From contig JAUXRY010000012.1 in the NCBI GenBank assembly GCA_030679915.1, positions 1 through 64,000 of the forward strand: DNA of 64,000 nucleotides, written 5' to 3'. The notes beneath the pieces were generated by a model. It ran no database searches, had not been told where the DNA came from, and saw only the letters and a program-made list of their open reading frames with translations. Position 1 is the first letter of the stretch. Each line of letters begins with the position of its first letter. Origin of the DNA: Thiobacillus sp. Its GTDB lineage: Bacteria; Pseudomonadota; Gammaproteobacteria; Burkholderiales; Thiobacillaceae. This document shows, one piece after another, positions 44,503 through 53,441 of this stretch. The translations under genes were made by a program, and so were the position numbers.

Positions 44503-45537
44503 TCACGGCGTCTCCCTCATCAAAACCAGTTTGCGTATAGGGGCGGGCAGCGCAGCATCCAGAGCCCCTTCTTTGGAAAGCCATCTTTGGCCGGGCCGTG
44601 TGGGTGGACGGGCTGCCGGGCGGAGCCGAGTCGCTTGAATTTCCAGTTTGAAGTGGGTGAAGCTATGTGCGAGTTGAGCCCACGGTTGTTGCTCAAGGGT
44701 GTCTATTCCGAAATGCTCCAGGCAATGGGCAATGGGGTCGGCATTAAAGTCGAGCTCGGGCAAACTCCATAGACCACCCCAGATACCTCTTGCAGGCCGT
44801 TTCTCCAGAAATATCTCACCCCGATCAACCAGCAACAGCATTTGGATCTGTTTTTCAGGCAAAACTTTTTTTGGGCGTGGCGTGGGCAGTTCGGCAGTGC
44901 GATGCTGGGTATGGGCTATGCAATCAGTACTGACCGGACAAGCATGGCAGGCGGGCTGACTACGGGTGCAGATTAATGCGCCGAGATCCATCATGCCCTG
45001 GGTATAGGCCTCGATAGATGTGGCAGGCAACCGTGCTTCCGCCAATTGCCATAAAGTAGTCTCTATTTTTTTGTCGCCTGCCCAGCCTGAAATCCCTCCA
45101 TGGCGTGCCAGCACACGTTTGACATTACCGTCGAGGATGGCACAGCGCTGGCCAAAAGCGAGTACAGCCACGGCTGCAGCGGTGGAGCGCCCTACGCCGG
45201 GGAGTTGCGCAATGTCATTGAGTGAATCTGGAAATTGCCCATCATGACTTTCGGCGACAATCCGTGCGGCTGCATGCAGATTGCGCGCGCGGCTGTAATA
45301 CCCCAGCCCGCTCCATAGCGCGAGTACTTCGTCCTCATGTGCTGAAGCCAGTAGGGGCAGGTTGGGGAAGCGTGCCAGAAAGCGTTCGAAGTAGGGGATG
45401 ACCGTGGCAACCTGGGTCTGCTGCAACATGATTTCAGACAGCCAGATTCGATAGGCGTCATGGCTACCCTGCCAAGGCAAGGTATGGCGGCCATGCTGAC
45501 GTTGCCACCGAATAATGCGGGATGCAAAGGAATTCAC
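44503..45537 (-). CDS. mutY: A/G-specific adenine DNA glycosylase
   Basis: MutY removes adenine mispaired with 8-oxoguanine. The 344-residue protein has the helix-hairpin-helix LPGVGRSTAAAVAVLAFG with catalytic Asp in ILDGNVKRVL, and the 4Fe-4S ligands C-x6-C-x2-C-x5-C in CTRSQPACHACPVSTDC. A C-terminal Nudix-like recognition domain begins near residue 230. All key features are present. It is probably a single-gene unit. Confidence 0.96.
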   Translation of the reverse strand: MNSFASRIIRWQRQHGRHTLPWQGSHDAYRIWLSEIMLQQTQVATVIPYFERFLARFPNLPLLASAHEDEVLALWSGLGYYSRARNLHAAARIVAESHDGQFPDSLNDIAQLPGVGRSTAAAVAVLAFGQRCAILDGNVKRVLARHGGISGWAGDKKIETTLWQLAEARLPATSIEAYTQGMMDLGALICTRSQPACHACPVSTDCIAHTQHRTAELPTPRPKKVLPEKQIQMLLLVDRGEIFLEKRPARGIWGGLWSLPELDFNADPIAHCLEHFGIDTLEQQPWAQLAHSFTHFKLEIQATRLRPAARPPTRPGQRWLSKEGALDAALPAPIRKLVLMRETP

Positions 45538-45661
45538 CCTAGCAGGGTAGCATTCTTAAAGGTCCATGCCGAGGTGAGAAATAGAATCAATGCGCGTGTC
45601 TTGACTGTGCAAGTTGAGTGATCAGTACCCCCGCCCGACAAGGACGCAAATCCCCAAAATT

Positions 45662-47887
45662 TTAGGCGTGGCCGAGTTTGTTCCGGAACAATTTCATTAG
45701 CTTGCCGAATGCCGATTCCGTAATGGATTTGCGTTCAACCAGTACGGCTTCGCCACGCCGAAACTTTTCGGCTAAACGGGGCAGGCTGATAGAAAAACTG
45801 TTCATGCCGTCCTGGTCTGAGAAAAGATACGTATTTTTGACGCCGCCGACCCAGCCCAAGCGCGCCCAGCGGAAGGTGCCATCATCGTAGTGAAACTCAA
45901 TCCATTCACCCTTGGAGAGACCGCGAGCCTGCTGTGTGGATTCGTCTTCAATTTCTGGTTCAACCGCACTTTCCTGGGCGGGGGCGACGCTTTCAGGAAG
46001 ATCCGATGTGGGAACAGCTGCTATTTCCTCAACTTCCTCCGGGGTCATTTCGGGTAGCGGCACAGGTTGCGCATTAGGGCGCACCGCGTTGGCATGCAGG
46101 ATGACCAGGTTTGCGAAGAAACGATCACACAGTTTGGACGGTAATTCGATTTCGGCCACGCCCTCGCGCAGGCGCTTCAACAGACCTGGCAGGATGCGTA
46201 CCAGCATCAGCCGCGCATCCATGTCGATCTTGGGCTGCACACTCCATACCAGTTCACGCATGGTTTCAACATGGCTGTTGAAATGCGCACCCTGCTCACC
46301 CTCACTGACGTAATCCGACGTAAGCAAGTGTGCCCAGTCGCGGCGCAAGAATTCGCGAGCAGCTTCGGCTACAGGTTGATCCTTCAGGGCTCGATTGATG
46401 AAGTCATGCACGATAACGGGCGCAATTTCGGTGCGTTCCAATCGCTTGATCTGAGTAATTTCCGGTTGCAGGCTGACATCAGCCGTTTCTTCCAGTGCCA
46501 CTTCCAGCTTGGAGCCGAGTGCTTCGAGCTCCGCCGCAGCCAAGTCGAAAACAGCCACATCCTTTTCGAAGTCGTCGACTACACGGCTGACAATTCCGGA
46601 TATGAGCTCCAGCCGCGCATGACCGGCTTCGTTCTCGGGAAGATGAACAGAAAGGGTGGCAATCGCATCCAGCATCCGGCGAACCGGATGGTTCGACTGC
46701 GAGAAAAAGTTACGGTCCAGCATCGCAGCCTTGAGCACGGGAATCTGCAACCGGGCAATTTGAGCCTTGAGGTGATCCGGAATGGCTGCATCATCGAACA
46801 CAACATCGAACAGCATGGCCACTGCATCAACCAGGACGGCATCAAGTGGTGTAGCAGACTGCATGACTGGACTTTGTTGCAAACTTCTTAATACATTGTG
46901 AATCGTAGCGACTTCAAGCAACGGAAGTTCGAACCGGCCACCATCGGGCAGCCGCAGACCGCCCATTTGCAATTGGCTGAGAGAATCAAGCAGGTTAAGT
47001 CCGGTTAAACCAGTCGATCCAGTTGATCCCGATGACCCCATTCCGGACATCTGGCCAGCGTTGCCGCGCGCAAGTTGCTCAAACATGTTGAACATCTCAG
47101 CGCCTGATTCACCTTGTGAGGAAACGTGGTTCCCGGGAGCGGACACATTTCCAGAAGACGTCCCAGTTGGTGAGTTGGCCGTATTACGGGAGCGGCTCTT
47201 CATTCCAATTTTGAGGTCTGGAAGAATGCCATGACCCGCCAAGTATTGGTTGATTGATTGATAGACGTGCGCAAGCTCGGTGGTCAACACCAAATCGAAT
47301 TGGTTTAGCAAAACAACCTGCGCGCTTTGCGGGAGCTGCATGCTGGAAAAGCCGTCCATAAAGGCACTGCACAGAATGCGCGGGCCTAGCGGATTATCGT
47401 TCTCGATCAGATCGGGACGGCTCATCACGTGTCCAACGCGGGCGTCCAGCGCAACCATTTCTTCGGCACAGTTGTAGCGCAGGCGAGAAGTCGCCTTGTC
47501 TACTGCCAGCGTCAGTTCATAGTCTTGGTCGCCAATCAATGTCAGCTCAAGCAACTCACCACTGGGGGGCTTTTCATTGTTGCTGGTGAATTTGTCGAAT
47601 GCTCTGTAGTAAGCATCCTTGCAAGCACTGAGCAATTCATTGGCCTGTCTGCTCAGGAGACCTTGGGCGCTGTAGAAAGCATTGCGTGTTTCGAGCAATG
47701 GGGAACGTTCAGCCATGGTCAACAGCGCATTTTCCATTGCCTCGGTTTGCCGAGTCAGCGCACGGGTAGCACCCTCGATCAACAGGTCTCGGCTGCCATG
47801 CAGCATGGCCAGGGTTTCGGCAGAAATCTGCGGCCGGCGTGAACGCTCGTATTGGTTTAGGTTTACTACGACTGAATTGTCAGACAT
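45662..47887 (-). CDS. DUF1631 family protein under c-di-GMP riboswitch control
   Basis: This 741-residue, mostly helical protein of the DUF1631 family opens SAETLAMLHGSRDLLIEGATRAL. It has a Ser/Gly/Thr-rich linker near residues 230-290, an acidic Pro/Glu linker near 640-670 and a small beta-rich C-terminal domain (GEWIEFHYDDGTFRWARLGW) that resembles PilZ-like folds in outline. Function is not established. The leader carries a GEMM (c-di-GMP-I) riboswitch 60 bases upstream, so expression responds to c-di-GMP. The ribosome site AAAGGAG is bracketed by CGCAC and GTGCG, which could pair and hide it. Confidence 0.88.
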   Translation of the reverse strand: MSDNSVVVNLNQYERSRRPQISAETLAMLHGSRDLLIEGATRALTRQTEAMENALLTMAERSPLLETRNAFYSAQGLLSRQANELLSACKDAYYRAFDKFTSNNEKPPSGELLELTLIGDQDYELTLAVDKATSRLRYNCAEEMVALDARVGHVMSRPDLIENDNPLGPRILCSAFMDGFSSMQLPQSAQVVLLNQFDLVLTTELAHVYQSINQYLAGHGILPDLKIGMKSRSRNTANSPTGTSSGNVSAPGNHVSSQGESGAEMFNMFEQLARGNAGQMSGMGSSGSTGSTGLTGLNLLDSLSQLQMGGLRLPDGGRFELPLLEVATIHNVLRSLQQSPVMQSATPLDAVLVDAVAMLFDVVFDDAAIPDHLKAQIARLQIPVLKAAMLDRNFFSQSNHPVRRMLDAIATLSVHLPENEAGHARLELISGIVSRVVDDFEKDVAVFDLAAAELEALGSKLEVALEETADVSLQPEITQIKRLERTEIAPVIVHDFINRALKDQPVAEAAREFLRRDWAHLLTSDYVSEGEQGAHFNSHVETMRELVWSVQPKIDMDARLMLVRILPGLLKRLREGVAEIELPSKLCDRFFANLVILHANAVRPNAQPVPLPEMTPEEVEEIAAVPTSDLPESVAPAQESAVEPEIEDESTQQARGLSKGEWIEFHYDDGTFRWARLGWVGGVKNTYLFSDQDGMNSFSISLPRLAEKFRRGEAVLVERKSITESAFGKLMKLFRNKLGHA

Positions 47888-47944
47888 CTCGCACTCCTTT
47901 AAGGCACCTTACGGTTGTGCGGCTGGCCGATTAGGAAAGGGCGT

Positions 47945-48051
47945 GCTTGACCGGGATTTACCGGCAGTCCCGCTGTCTCAATTCCAGGGGCGGAATGAGA
48001 CCGGTGACTTTGCGTCCCCGCCTCGCGGCGGGTTTGCCCTGTTCGGTGGTC
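47945..48051 (-). ncRNA. Cyclic-di-GMP-I (GEMM) riboswitch
   Basis: Read on the minus strand, the conserved blocks occur in order. CAGGGCAAACC (48041-48031) is followed by a hairpin CCCGCC-GCGA-GGCGGG with a GNRA tetraloop, and then by GACGCAAAG (48016-48008). CCGG leads into the second arm with its stem GTCTCA...TGAGAC, and GGGACTGCCGG closes the P1 side. This is the signature of GEMM class I aptamers. The regulated gene is DUF1631, starting at 47887. Between aptamer and ATG no T-tract terminator is evident, so control of translation is more likely. Confidence 0.9.
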
Positions 48052-48211
48052 GACGGAAGTGTCGAAATTCAGACACTAAGACCGCATAACAGCACTATCG
48101 GTCAGGGTAGGAAAAACTTGAGCGTATGAAGTGAATATAGTGCCAGGGTGAAGGCCAGCCTGGCTGGCTGATTAGAACTGCGCTCGGTCGAGCGGGTTCC
48201 AGAGCGGTATT

Positions 48212-48285
48212 TGGAGCGGGCGAAGGGAATCGAACCCTCCTCATGAGCTTGGGAAGCTCAGGTAATGCCTCTATACGACGCCCGC
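48212..48285 (-). tRNA. tRNA-Gly (anticodon CCC)
   Basis: The acceptor stem is GCGGGCG/CGCCCGC with discriminator T and an encoded CCA. The anticodon arm is TGAGC-TTCCCAA-GCTCA, giving CCC. The T arm is GAGGG-TTCGATT-CCCTT. It is 74 bases including CCA and reads codon GGG. Confidence 0.95.
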
Positions 48286-48397
48286 TTGGTATTTGACCGA
48301 TAAGGGCATATGTACCGTCATGCCCATCGGAGTGCTTCAGGGTAGAATCCGGGATGATACTGAAACTCATGTCCGCCGGATAGAAAAGAAGTGAATT

Positions 48398-48601
48398 GTG
48401 ATTGAACTGGCCATCAATGGCGAGCCTCGTACCTTCCCTGCGCCGCTTACCCTCATCCAACTGATCGAGTCGCTTGACCTGACAGGCAAGCGGATTGCCA
48501 TTGAGAAAAATGGCGAAATCGTCCCGCGCAGTCTGCATGCCGACACGACGCTAACCAATGGCGATCAGCTGGAAATTGTCGTTGCAGTCGGCGGCGGTTG
48601 A
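48398..48601 (+). CDS. thiS: Sulfur carrier protein ThiS
   Basis: This 67-residue ubiquitin-like protein ends in GGG, whose terminal Gly is thiocarboxylated to donate sulfur to the thiazole ring of thiamine. It starts with GTG behind AAGAAG. The motifs IELAINGEPRTF and NGDQLEIVVAVGGG are typical. thiG follows after 31 bases. No TPP riboswitch is seen in the leader. Confidence 0.95.
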   Translation: MIELAINGEPRTFPAPLTLIQLIESLDLTGKRIAIEKNGEIVPRSLHADTTLTNGDQLEIVVAVGGG

Positions 48602-48632
48602 TCTTTTAATACGTTTTAGCCTCTAAGAATTT

Positions 48633-49418
48633 ATGGAACCACTCGTTATTGCTGGAAAGTCTTATGCCTCCCGTCTTCTGGTCGGAACCGGCAAGTACAA
48701 GGATTTCGAACAGACTCGACTCGCAGTCGAAGCTTCGGGCGCGGAGATCGTTACTGTCGCGATCCGCCGTACCAATATCGGCCAGGATGCCAGTCAACCG
48801 AGTTTGCTGGATGCGCTGCCGCCGTCGAAATACACCTATCTACCCAACACTGCCGGCTGTTACACCGCTGACGACGCGATCCGCACTTTGCGGCTGGCGC
48901 GCGAGCTGCTCGATGGTCATTCATTAGTCAAGCTCGAAGTGCTGGGCGATGCTGAATCGCTCTACCCCAATGTGGGTGAAACGCTGAAAGCTGCCGAGGT
49001 GCTGGTGAAGGAGGGTTTTCAGGTGATGGTCTATACATCCGACGACCCCATCGTCGCCAAGCAATTGGAAGACATCGGCTGCGTCGCGGTGATGCCGCTG
49101 GCAAGCCTAATTGGCTCGGGGATGGGCATCCTCAATCCGTGGAACCTGCAAATTATTATCGACCGCTTGAGTGTGCCGGTGATTGTTGATGCGGGTGTCG
49201 GCACGGCAAGCGATGCCGCCATCGCGATGGAACTCGGTTGTGATGCCGTGCTGATGAATACTGCGATAGCCGGTGCAGGCAATCCGGTGCTGATGGCCTC
49301 GGCGATGAGAAAAGCGGTGGAAGCCGGCCGTGAAGCGTTCTTGGCCGGGCGGATGCCGAAGAAAATTTATCAGGCCAGCCCCAGTTCGCCCACTGCAGGC
49401 CTGATTACAGGCAACTAA
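48633..49418 (+). CDS. thiG: Thiazole synthase
   Basis: ThiG forms the thiazole phosphate from deoxyxylulose 5-phosphate, ThiS thiocarboxylate and dehydroglycine in a (beta/alpha)8 barrel. The 261-residue protein has the Schiff-base Lys in [10 protein letters not shown] and the phosphate loops [15 protein letters not shown] and [11 protein letters not shown]. It is in an operon with thiS upstream and trmB five bases downstream. Confidence 0.96.
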   Translation: MEPLVIAGKSYASRLLVGTGKYKDFEQTRLAVEASGAEIVTVAIRRTNIGQDASQPSLLDALPPSKYTYLPNTAGCYTADDAIRTLRLARELLDGHSLVKLEVLGDAESLYPNVGETLKAAEVLVKEGFQVMVYTSDDPIVAKQLEDIGCVAVMPLASLIGSGMGILNPWNLQIIIDRLSVPVIVDAGVGTASDAAIAMELGCDAVLMNTAIAGAGNPVLMASAMRKAVEAGREAFLAGRMPKKIYQASPSSPTAGLITGN

Positions 49419-49423
49419 TAACC

Positions 49424-50107
49424 ATGACGGCTGATACTGGCGTGCATCCGCGCATCCGTTCCTACGTACTGCGTGCCGGTCGTGTCGGCCCCGGGCAGGC
49501 GCGTGCGCTGGCTGAAATCGGACCGCAGTTTTTGTTGCCATATCAGCCGGGTGAGCTTGATCTGGACCAGGTGTTTGGTCGTGTTGCACCGCGTATTCTG
49601 GAAATTGGTTTTGGCATGGGCGAGGGGCTGGCGGAAATTGCCGCGGCGCATCCTGAAAACGATTACATCGGGGTTGAAGTACATACCCCGGGTGTGGGCG
49701 CACTCTTAAAACAGCTTGGCGAGCGCGGCCTCACCAATGTCCGCGTAGTTCAGCATGACGCGTTCGAAGTGCTGACCAGGATGCTGGCGCCAGCCAGCCT
49801 GAACGGCATTCACATTTTCTTTCCCGACCCGTGGCACAAAACACGTCACCACAAACGCCGGCTGATTCAACCGCCACTGGTGCGACTCCTGACGAGCCGA
49901 CTGCTCAGCGGCGGTTATATCCATTTGGCAACCGATTGGGAAAATTACGCTGAGCAGATGCTTGAGGTATTGGCGGCAGAACCGCTGTTGCACAACACGG
50001 TGACGGGTTACGCACCGCGCCCGGACACCCGACCCCTGACCAAGTTTGAGCAGCGCGGCATTCGCCTGGGTCATGGGGTGTGGGATCTGGTGTTTCGCAC
50101 GGCTTGA
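49424..50107 (+). CDS. trmB: tRNA (guanine-N7-)-methyltransferase
   Basis: TrmB methylates G46 in the variable loop of tRNAs using SAM. The 227-residue protein has the SAM motif [15 protein letters not shown], then [12 protein letters not shown], and the catalytic [19 protein letters not shown]. The start lies five bases after the thiG stop, so it is cotranscribed with the thiamine genes, a known order in betaproteobacteria. Confidence 0.95.
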   Translation: MTADTGVHPRIRSYVLRAGRVGPGQARALAEIGPQFLLPYQPGELDLDQVFGRVAPRILEIGFGMGEGLAEIAAAHPENDYIGVEVHTPGVGALLKQLGERGLTNVRVVQHDAFEVLTRMLAPASLNGIHIFFPDPWHKTRHHKRRLIQPPLVRLLTSRLLSGGYIHLATDWENYAEQMLEVLAAEPLLHNTVTGYAPRPDTRPLTKFEQRGIRLGHGVWDLVFRTA

Positions 50108-50306
50108 GCTTTACGCTTGGGATCCTTCTCTTGATGTCCAGCTCGGACTGTCATTACCGCCCGATCGGAATAATTACAGCCAAACTGAGTGAACTGTTCC
50201 CGGGTTGCCCGGCCTGACTTGTCTGCTTGTGGTGCGGCATGCACCCCTGGAGTGCGTGTTCGGGATCAAGAATTACGCTTTCCACGTTCTATCATGTAGT
50301 TACAGT

Positions 50307-50322
50307 TGGCACGATTGCTGCG
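50307..50322 (+). promoter_or_regulatory. Possible sigma-54 promoter before gnd
   Basis: TGGCACGATTGCTGCG has a perfect -24 block, and CTGC in place of TTGC at -12 with correct spacing. The predicted start is about 25 bases before the gnd ATG. The match could be chance. Confidence 0.35.
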
Positions 50323-50356
50323 CCATACCTAGTCATCCCACATCAAGGAGGAAAGC

Positions 50357-51271
50357 ATGGAATTCGGTATTGTCGGACTCGGACGCATGGGCGGCAACAT
50401 GGCGCGACGCTTGGCGCGACAGGGGATCAAAATCGCGGTCAATAACCGCAGCCATGATGTCAGCGAGGGCATCGCGACTGAAACCGGACACCAGGCCTGC
50501 GCAACGCTGGACGAGATGGTCAAGGCCTTGCAGGCGCCGCGCATAGTCTGGCTGATGTTGCCGGCAGGTGAGGCAACCGAGACGGCGCTGGATGCACTGG
50601 TGCCGCTGCTTTCCCCGGGCGATCTGGTGGTCGATGGCGCAAACGCGTATTACAAGGACGACCAGCCCCATGCCGACAAACTGGCAGCGCACAAGATCGA
50701 CTTTGCCGATGCCGGCGTGTCCGGAGGGGTGTGGGGGCTGGAGAATGGCTACTGCATCATGTTTGGCGGCAGCGACGCTGCGGCGGCGCGACTCAAGCCT
50801 TATATGGAAGCGCTCGCACCCACACCTACCACCGGCTGGCTTCACACGGGCCCGGTCGGCTCCGGCCACTTCGTCAAGATGGTTCATAACGGCATCGAGT
50901 ACGGCATGATGCAGGCGTTTGCCGAAGGCTTTGCCCTGATGAAGAACAAGTCTGGGTTTGATCTCGACATCGCCGACATCACCGAATTGTGGCGTCATGG
51001 CAGCGTCGTGCGGTCCTGGCTGCTGGATTTGTCGGTGGACTTTCTGGCGCAGGATCAAACGCTGGATTCCATCGAACCCTTTGTGGCCGATTCGGGCGAG
51101 GGGCGCTGGACCGCACTGGAATCAGTGGAACAGGGCATTCCCACCCCGGTGATGTCGTTGGCGCTGATGATGCGCTTTGCCAGCCAGGGCAAGAATGATT
51201 ACGCCTCCAAGGTTCTTGCCAAGATGCGCCAGGGGTTTGGCGGCCATGCAATCAAAGAGGAAGGCAAATGA
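50357..51271 (+). CDS. gnd: 6-Phosphogluconate dehydrogenase, short form
   Basis: Gnd oxidatively decarboxylates 6-phosphogluconate to ribulose 5-phosphate. At 304 residues this is the short (GntZ/YqeC-like) form and not the 470-residue E. coli type. The nucleotide fold is GIVGLGRMGGNMARRL, the substrate motif is ADAGVSGGVWGLENGY and the catalytic Lys lies in GSGHFVKMVHNGIEYG. AAGGAGG precedes the ATG. It overlaps zwf by four bases and opens the oxidative pentose phosphate operon. Confidence 0.95.
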   Translation: MEFGIVGLGRMGGNMARRLARQGIKIAVNNRSHDVSEGIATETGHQACATLDEMVKALQAPRIVWLMLPAGEATETALDALVPLLSPGDLVVDGANAYYKDDQPHADKLAAHKIDFADAGVSGGVWGLENGYCIMFGGSDAAAARLKPYMEALAPTPTTGWLHTGPVGSGHFVKMVHNGIEYGMMQAFAEGFALMKNKSGFDLDIADITELWRHGSVVRSWLLDLSVDFLAQDQTLDSIEPFVADSGEGRWTALESVEQGIPTPVMSLALMMRFASQGKNDYASKVLAKMRQGFGGHAIKEEGK

Positions 51272-52749
51272 ACGACAAAGTTGACATCGTTCTGCCGTGC
51301 ACTTTCGTTATTTTTGGCGCCACCGGCAATCTGTCCACCAATAAATTGCTGCCTGCGCTGTATCACCTGGAAGCAGCGGGCCGCCTGACGGAAGCCCTCA
51401 ATATCATCGCATTTTCACGGCGCGCATTTAGCGACGATGAATGGCGTAACCACATGCGCGAAGTCCTTGCCGACAAGATCAAAGGCAAGCAGGACACCCC
51501 GATATTCGAGCGCTTCATTGCCCGCTTCACCTATCAGAAGGGTGATCTCAACGACGTTGAGACTTATAAGGAGCTGGCCAGGCGCCTGCCGTCCGAAGAG
51601 GCCTGCTCGGCCACGGTGTTTTACCTGGCGATCAAACCCGCTGAATTTGGCGCGGTCGTCCGCAACCTCGAAGTCGTGGGTTTGAACCGGCCGCGCGGAC
51701 TGAACCGTGTGGTGGTGGAAAAACCTTTTGGCGAGGACATCGAATCGGCACGCATGCTGAATCAGTTATTGCATCAGCATTTCGACGAAGAACAGATTTT
51801 CCGCATCGACCATTTTCTCGGCAAGGAAACCGTGCAGAACCTGCTGGTTTTCCGCTTTGCCAACACCCTGATCGAACCCTTGTGGAATCGCAATTTCATC
51901 GATCACGTGCAGATCACCGTGGCCGAATCAATCGGGATCGAACAGCGCGCCGACTATTACGACAATGCAGGCGCGCTGCGCGACATGCTGCAAAACCACT
52001 TGATGCAGCTGCTCACCGTCGTGGCGATGGAACCGCCGCCTGCGCTCGAAGCCGATGCTTTGCACGATGAAAAAGTGAAAGTGTTGCGTTCGATTCGGCC
52101 GATTGCCAAGCAAGCCGTTCACGCTCACGCGATCCGTGCGCAGTACGCACGTGGCGTAATTGATGGCAAGTCCGCGTTGGGCTACCAGCAGGAAGAAAAC
52201 GTCGCGTCGAATTCCATTACCGAAACCTATGTCGCGGCCAAGTTCTATATCGACAACTGGCGCTGGCGCGGGGTGCCGTTTTACCTGCGTACGGGTAAAC
52301 GCATGCCACGTCAGACGTCGATGATTGCGATCCGCTTCCGTCATCCGCCGCAGCAGCTGTTCCGCGAAACGCCACTCGAAACGATCGATCCGAACTGGAT
52401 CCTGTTGTCGATCCAGCCCGATGAGTCGATGCGCATGGAAATCCATGTCAAGCAACCCGGGCTCGACATGGATACGCGGATGATGCAGATGAACGCGAGC
52501 TTCCTCAAAACGGATGAAGAAGCGCTCGATGCGTATGAGACCTTGCTGCTCGATGTCATCGAAGGCGACCGTTCGTTGTTCCTGCGCTTTGATGAAGTGG
52601 AATGGGCGTGGCGGGTGGTTGATCCCATCCTCAAGAACTGGGCGGTGGAGCGCGAATACATTCCGACCTACGCTGCGGGAAGTTGGGGTCCAGCTGATGC
52701 CAACCGTTTGTTCGATAGCGACGACCAGACCTGGCGCAATGAACTATGA
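51268..52749 (+). CDS. zwf: Glucose-6-phosphate 1-dehydrogenase
   Basis: Zwf produces 6-phosphogluconolactone and NADPH or NADH. The 493-residue protein has the coenzyme motif FGATGNLSTNKLLPALY and the active-site RIDHFLGKETVQNLLVFRFAN segment with catalytic His in the usual place. It is coupled by ATGA overlaps to gnd upstream and pgl downstream, so all three steps of the oxidative branch are made together. Confidence 0.96.
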   Translation: MNDKVDIVLPCTFVIFGATGNLSTNKLLPALYHLEAAGRLTEALNIIAFSRRAFSDDEWRNHMREVLADKIKGKQDTPIFERFIARFTYQKGDLNDVETYKELARRLPSEEACSATVFYLAIKPAEFGAVVRNLEVVGLNRPRGLNRVVVEKPFGEDIESARMLNQLLHQHFDEEQIFRIDHFLGKETVQNLLVFRFANTLIEPLWNRNFIDHVQITVAESIGIEQRADYYDNAGALRDMLQNHLMQLLTVVAMEPPPALEADALHDEKVKVLRSIRPIAKQAVHAHAIRAQYARGVIDGKSALGYQQEENVASNSITETYVAAKFYIDNWRWRGVPFYLRTGKRMPRQTSMIAIRFRHPPQQLFRETPLETIDPNWILLSIQPDESMRMEIHVKQPGLDMDTRMMQMNASFLKTDEEALDAYETLLLDVIEGDRSLFLRFDEVEWAWRVVDPILKNWAVEREYIPTYAAGSWGPADANRLFDSDDQTWRNEL

Positions 52750-53441
52750 AGCTGCCCGGCTGGCGTGTATTTTCCGATGCGGAATCGCTGGTTGAAAAAC
52801 TGACCAATGCCTTGTGTGAAGCAGCCGATCAGGCCATTGCCGCGCGTGGTGCGTTTCATCTGGTGTTGGCTGGAGGCAGCACGCCGTTGGCGCTCTATCG
52901 TGCTTTGGCAACGCGTGGCGTGGGAGATGCCCACTGGCATGTCTGGTATGGTGACGAGCGTTGTTTGCCGGTGGATCACCTCGAACGCAATAGCCACATT
53001 ATTGAAACAGCCTGGCTTGCGGCTTCATCGATTCCTTTGGGTAACCGTCAGCCGATTCCGGCCGAACGGGGCGCCGTTCAGGCTGCGGCGTTCTATGCGG
53101 ATAGATTGAAAGCCGTGGTCGATTTCGATGTGGTGCTGTTGGGCATGGGCGAAGACGGCCACACTGCCAGCCTGTTTCCCGGACAAAACTGGGGAGTCGA
53201 GCCCGACAGCTCAGACGTGCTCGCGGTTTTTGGAGCGCCCAAGCCGCCGCCCGAACGGGTCAGCCTGTCGGCTGCCCGCTTGAGCCGCAGCGCACAGGTG
53301 TGGTTTTTGATCACCGGCAGCGGCAAGAGGACGGCAATCTCGCACTGGCAAGCGGGTGAAGCCCTGCCGGCCGCGCAGGTGCATGGCAAACAGGAAACCG
53401 TGGCCTGGCTGGATGCCGAAGCCTTGCCGGTAACCGATTAA
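52746..53441 (+). CDS. pgl: 6-Phosphogluconolactonase
   Basis: Pgl hydrolyses 6-phosphogluconolactone. The 231-residue NagB/DevB-type protein has LVLAGGSTPLALYRALA, WYGDERCLPVDHLERN and the catalytic LLGMGEDGHTASLFPG. It is the last gene of gnd-zwf-pgl. Its stop abuts the convergent GTPase gene (53441/53442) with no intervening terminator visible. Confidence 0.96.
   Translation: MKLPGWRVFSDAESLVEKLTNALCEAADQAIAARGAFHLVLAGGSTPLALYRALATRGVGDAHWHVWYGDERCLPVDHLERNSHIIETAWLAASSIPLGNRQPIPAERGAVQAAAFYADRLKAVVDFDVVLLGMGEDGHTASLFPGQNWGVEPDSSDVLAVFGAPKPPPERVSLSAARLSRSAQVWFLITGSGKRTAISHWQAGEALPAAQVHGKQETVAWLDAEALPVTD

Noticed and set aside
48300-48397. TPP riboswitch before thiS
   Set aside because: None of the conserved TPP aptamer blocks (CUGAGA, ACCUGA) is present in the leader.
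49441-49467. Fourth GTGCATCC...CGTA pair
   Set aside because: It lies inside the trmB coding sequence and the spacing is 15, not 16; probably chance.
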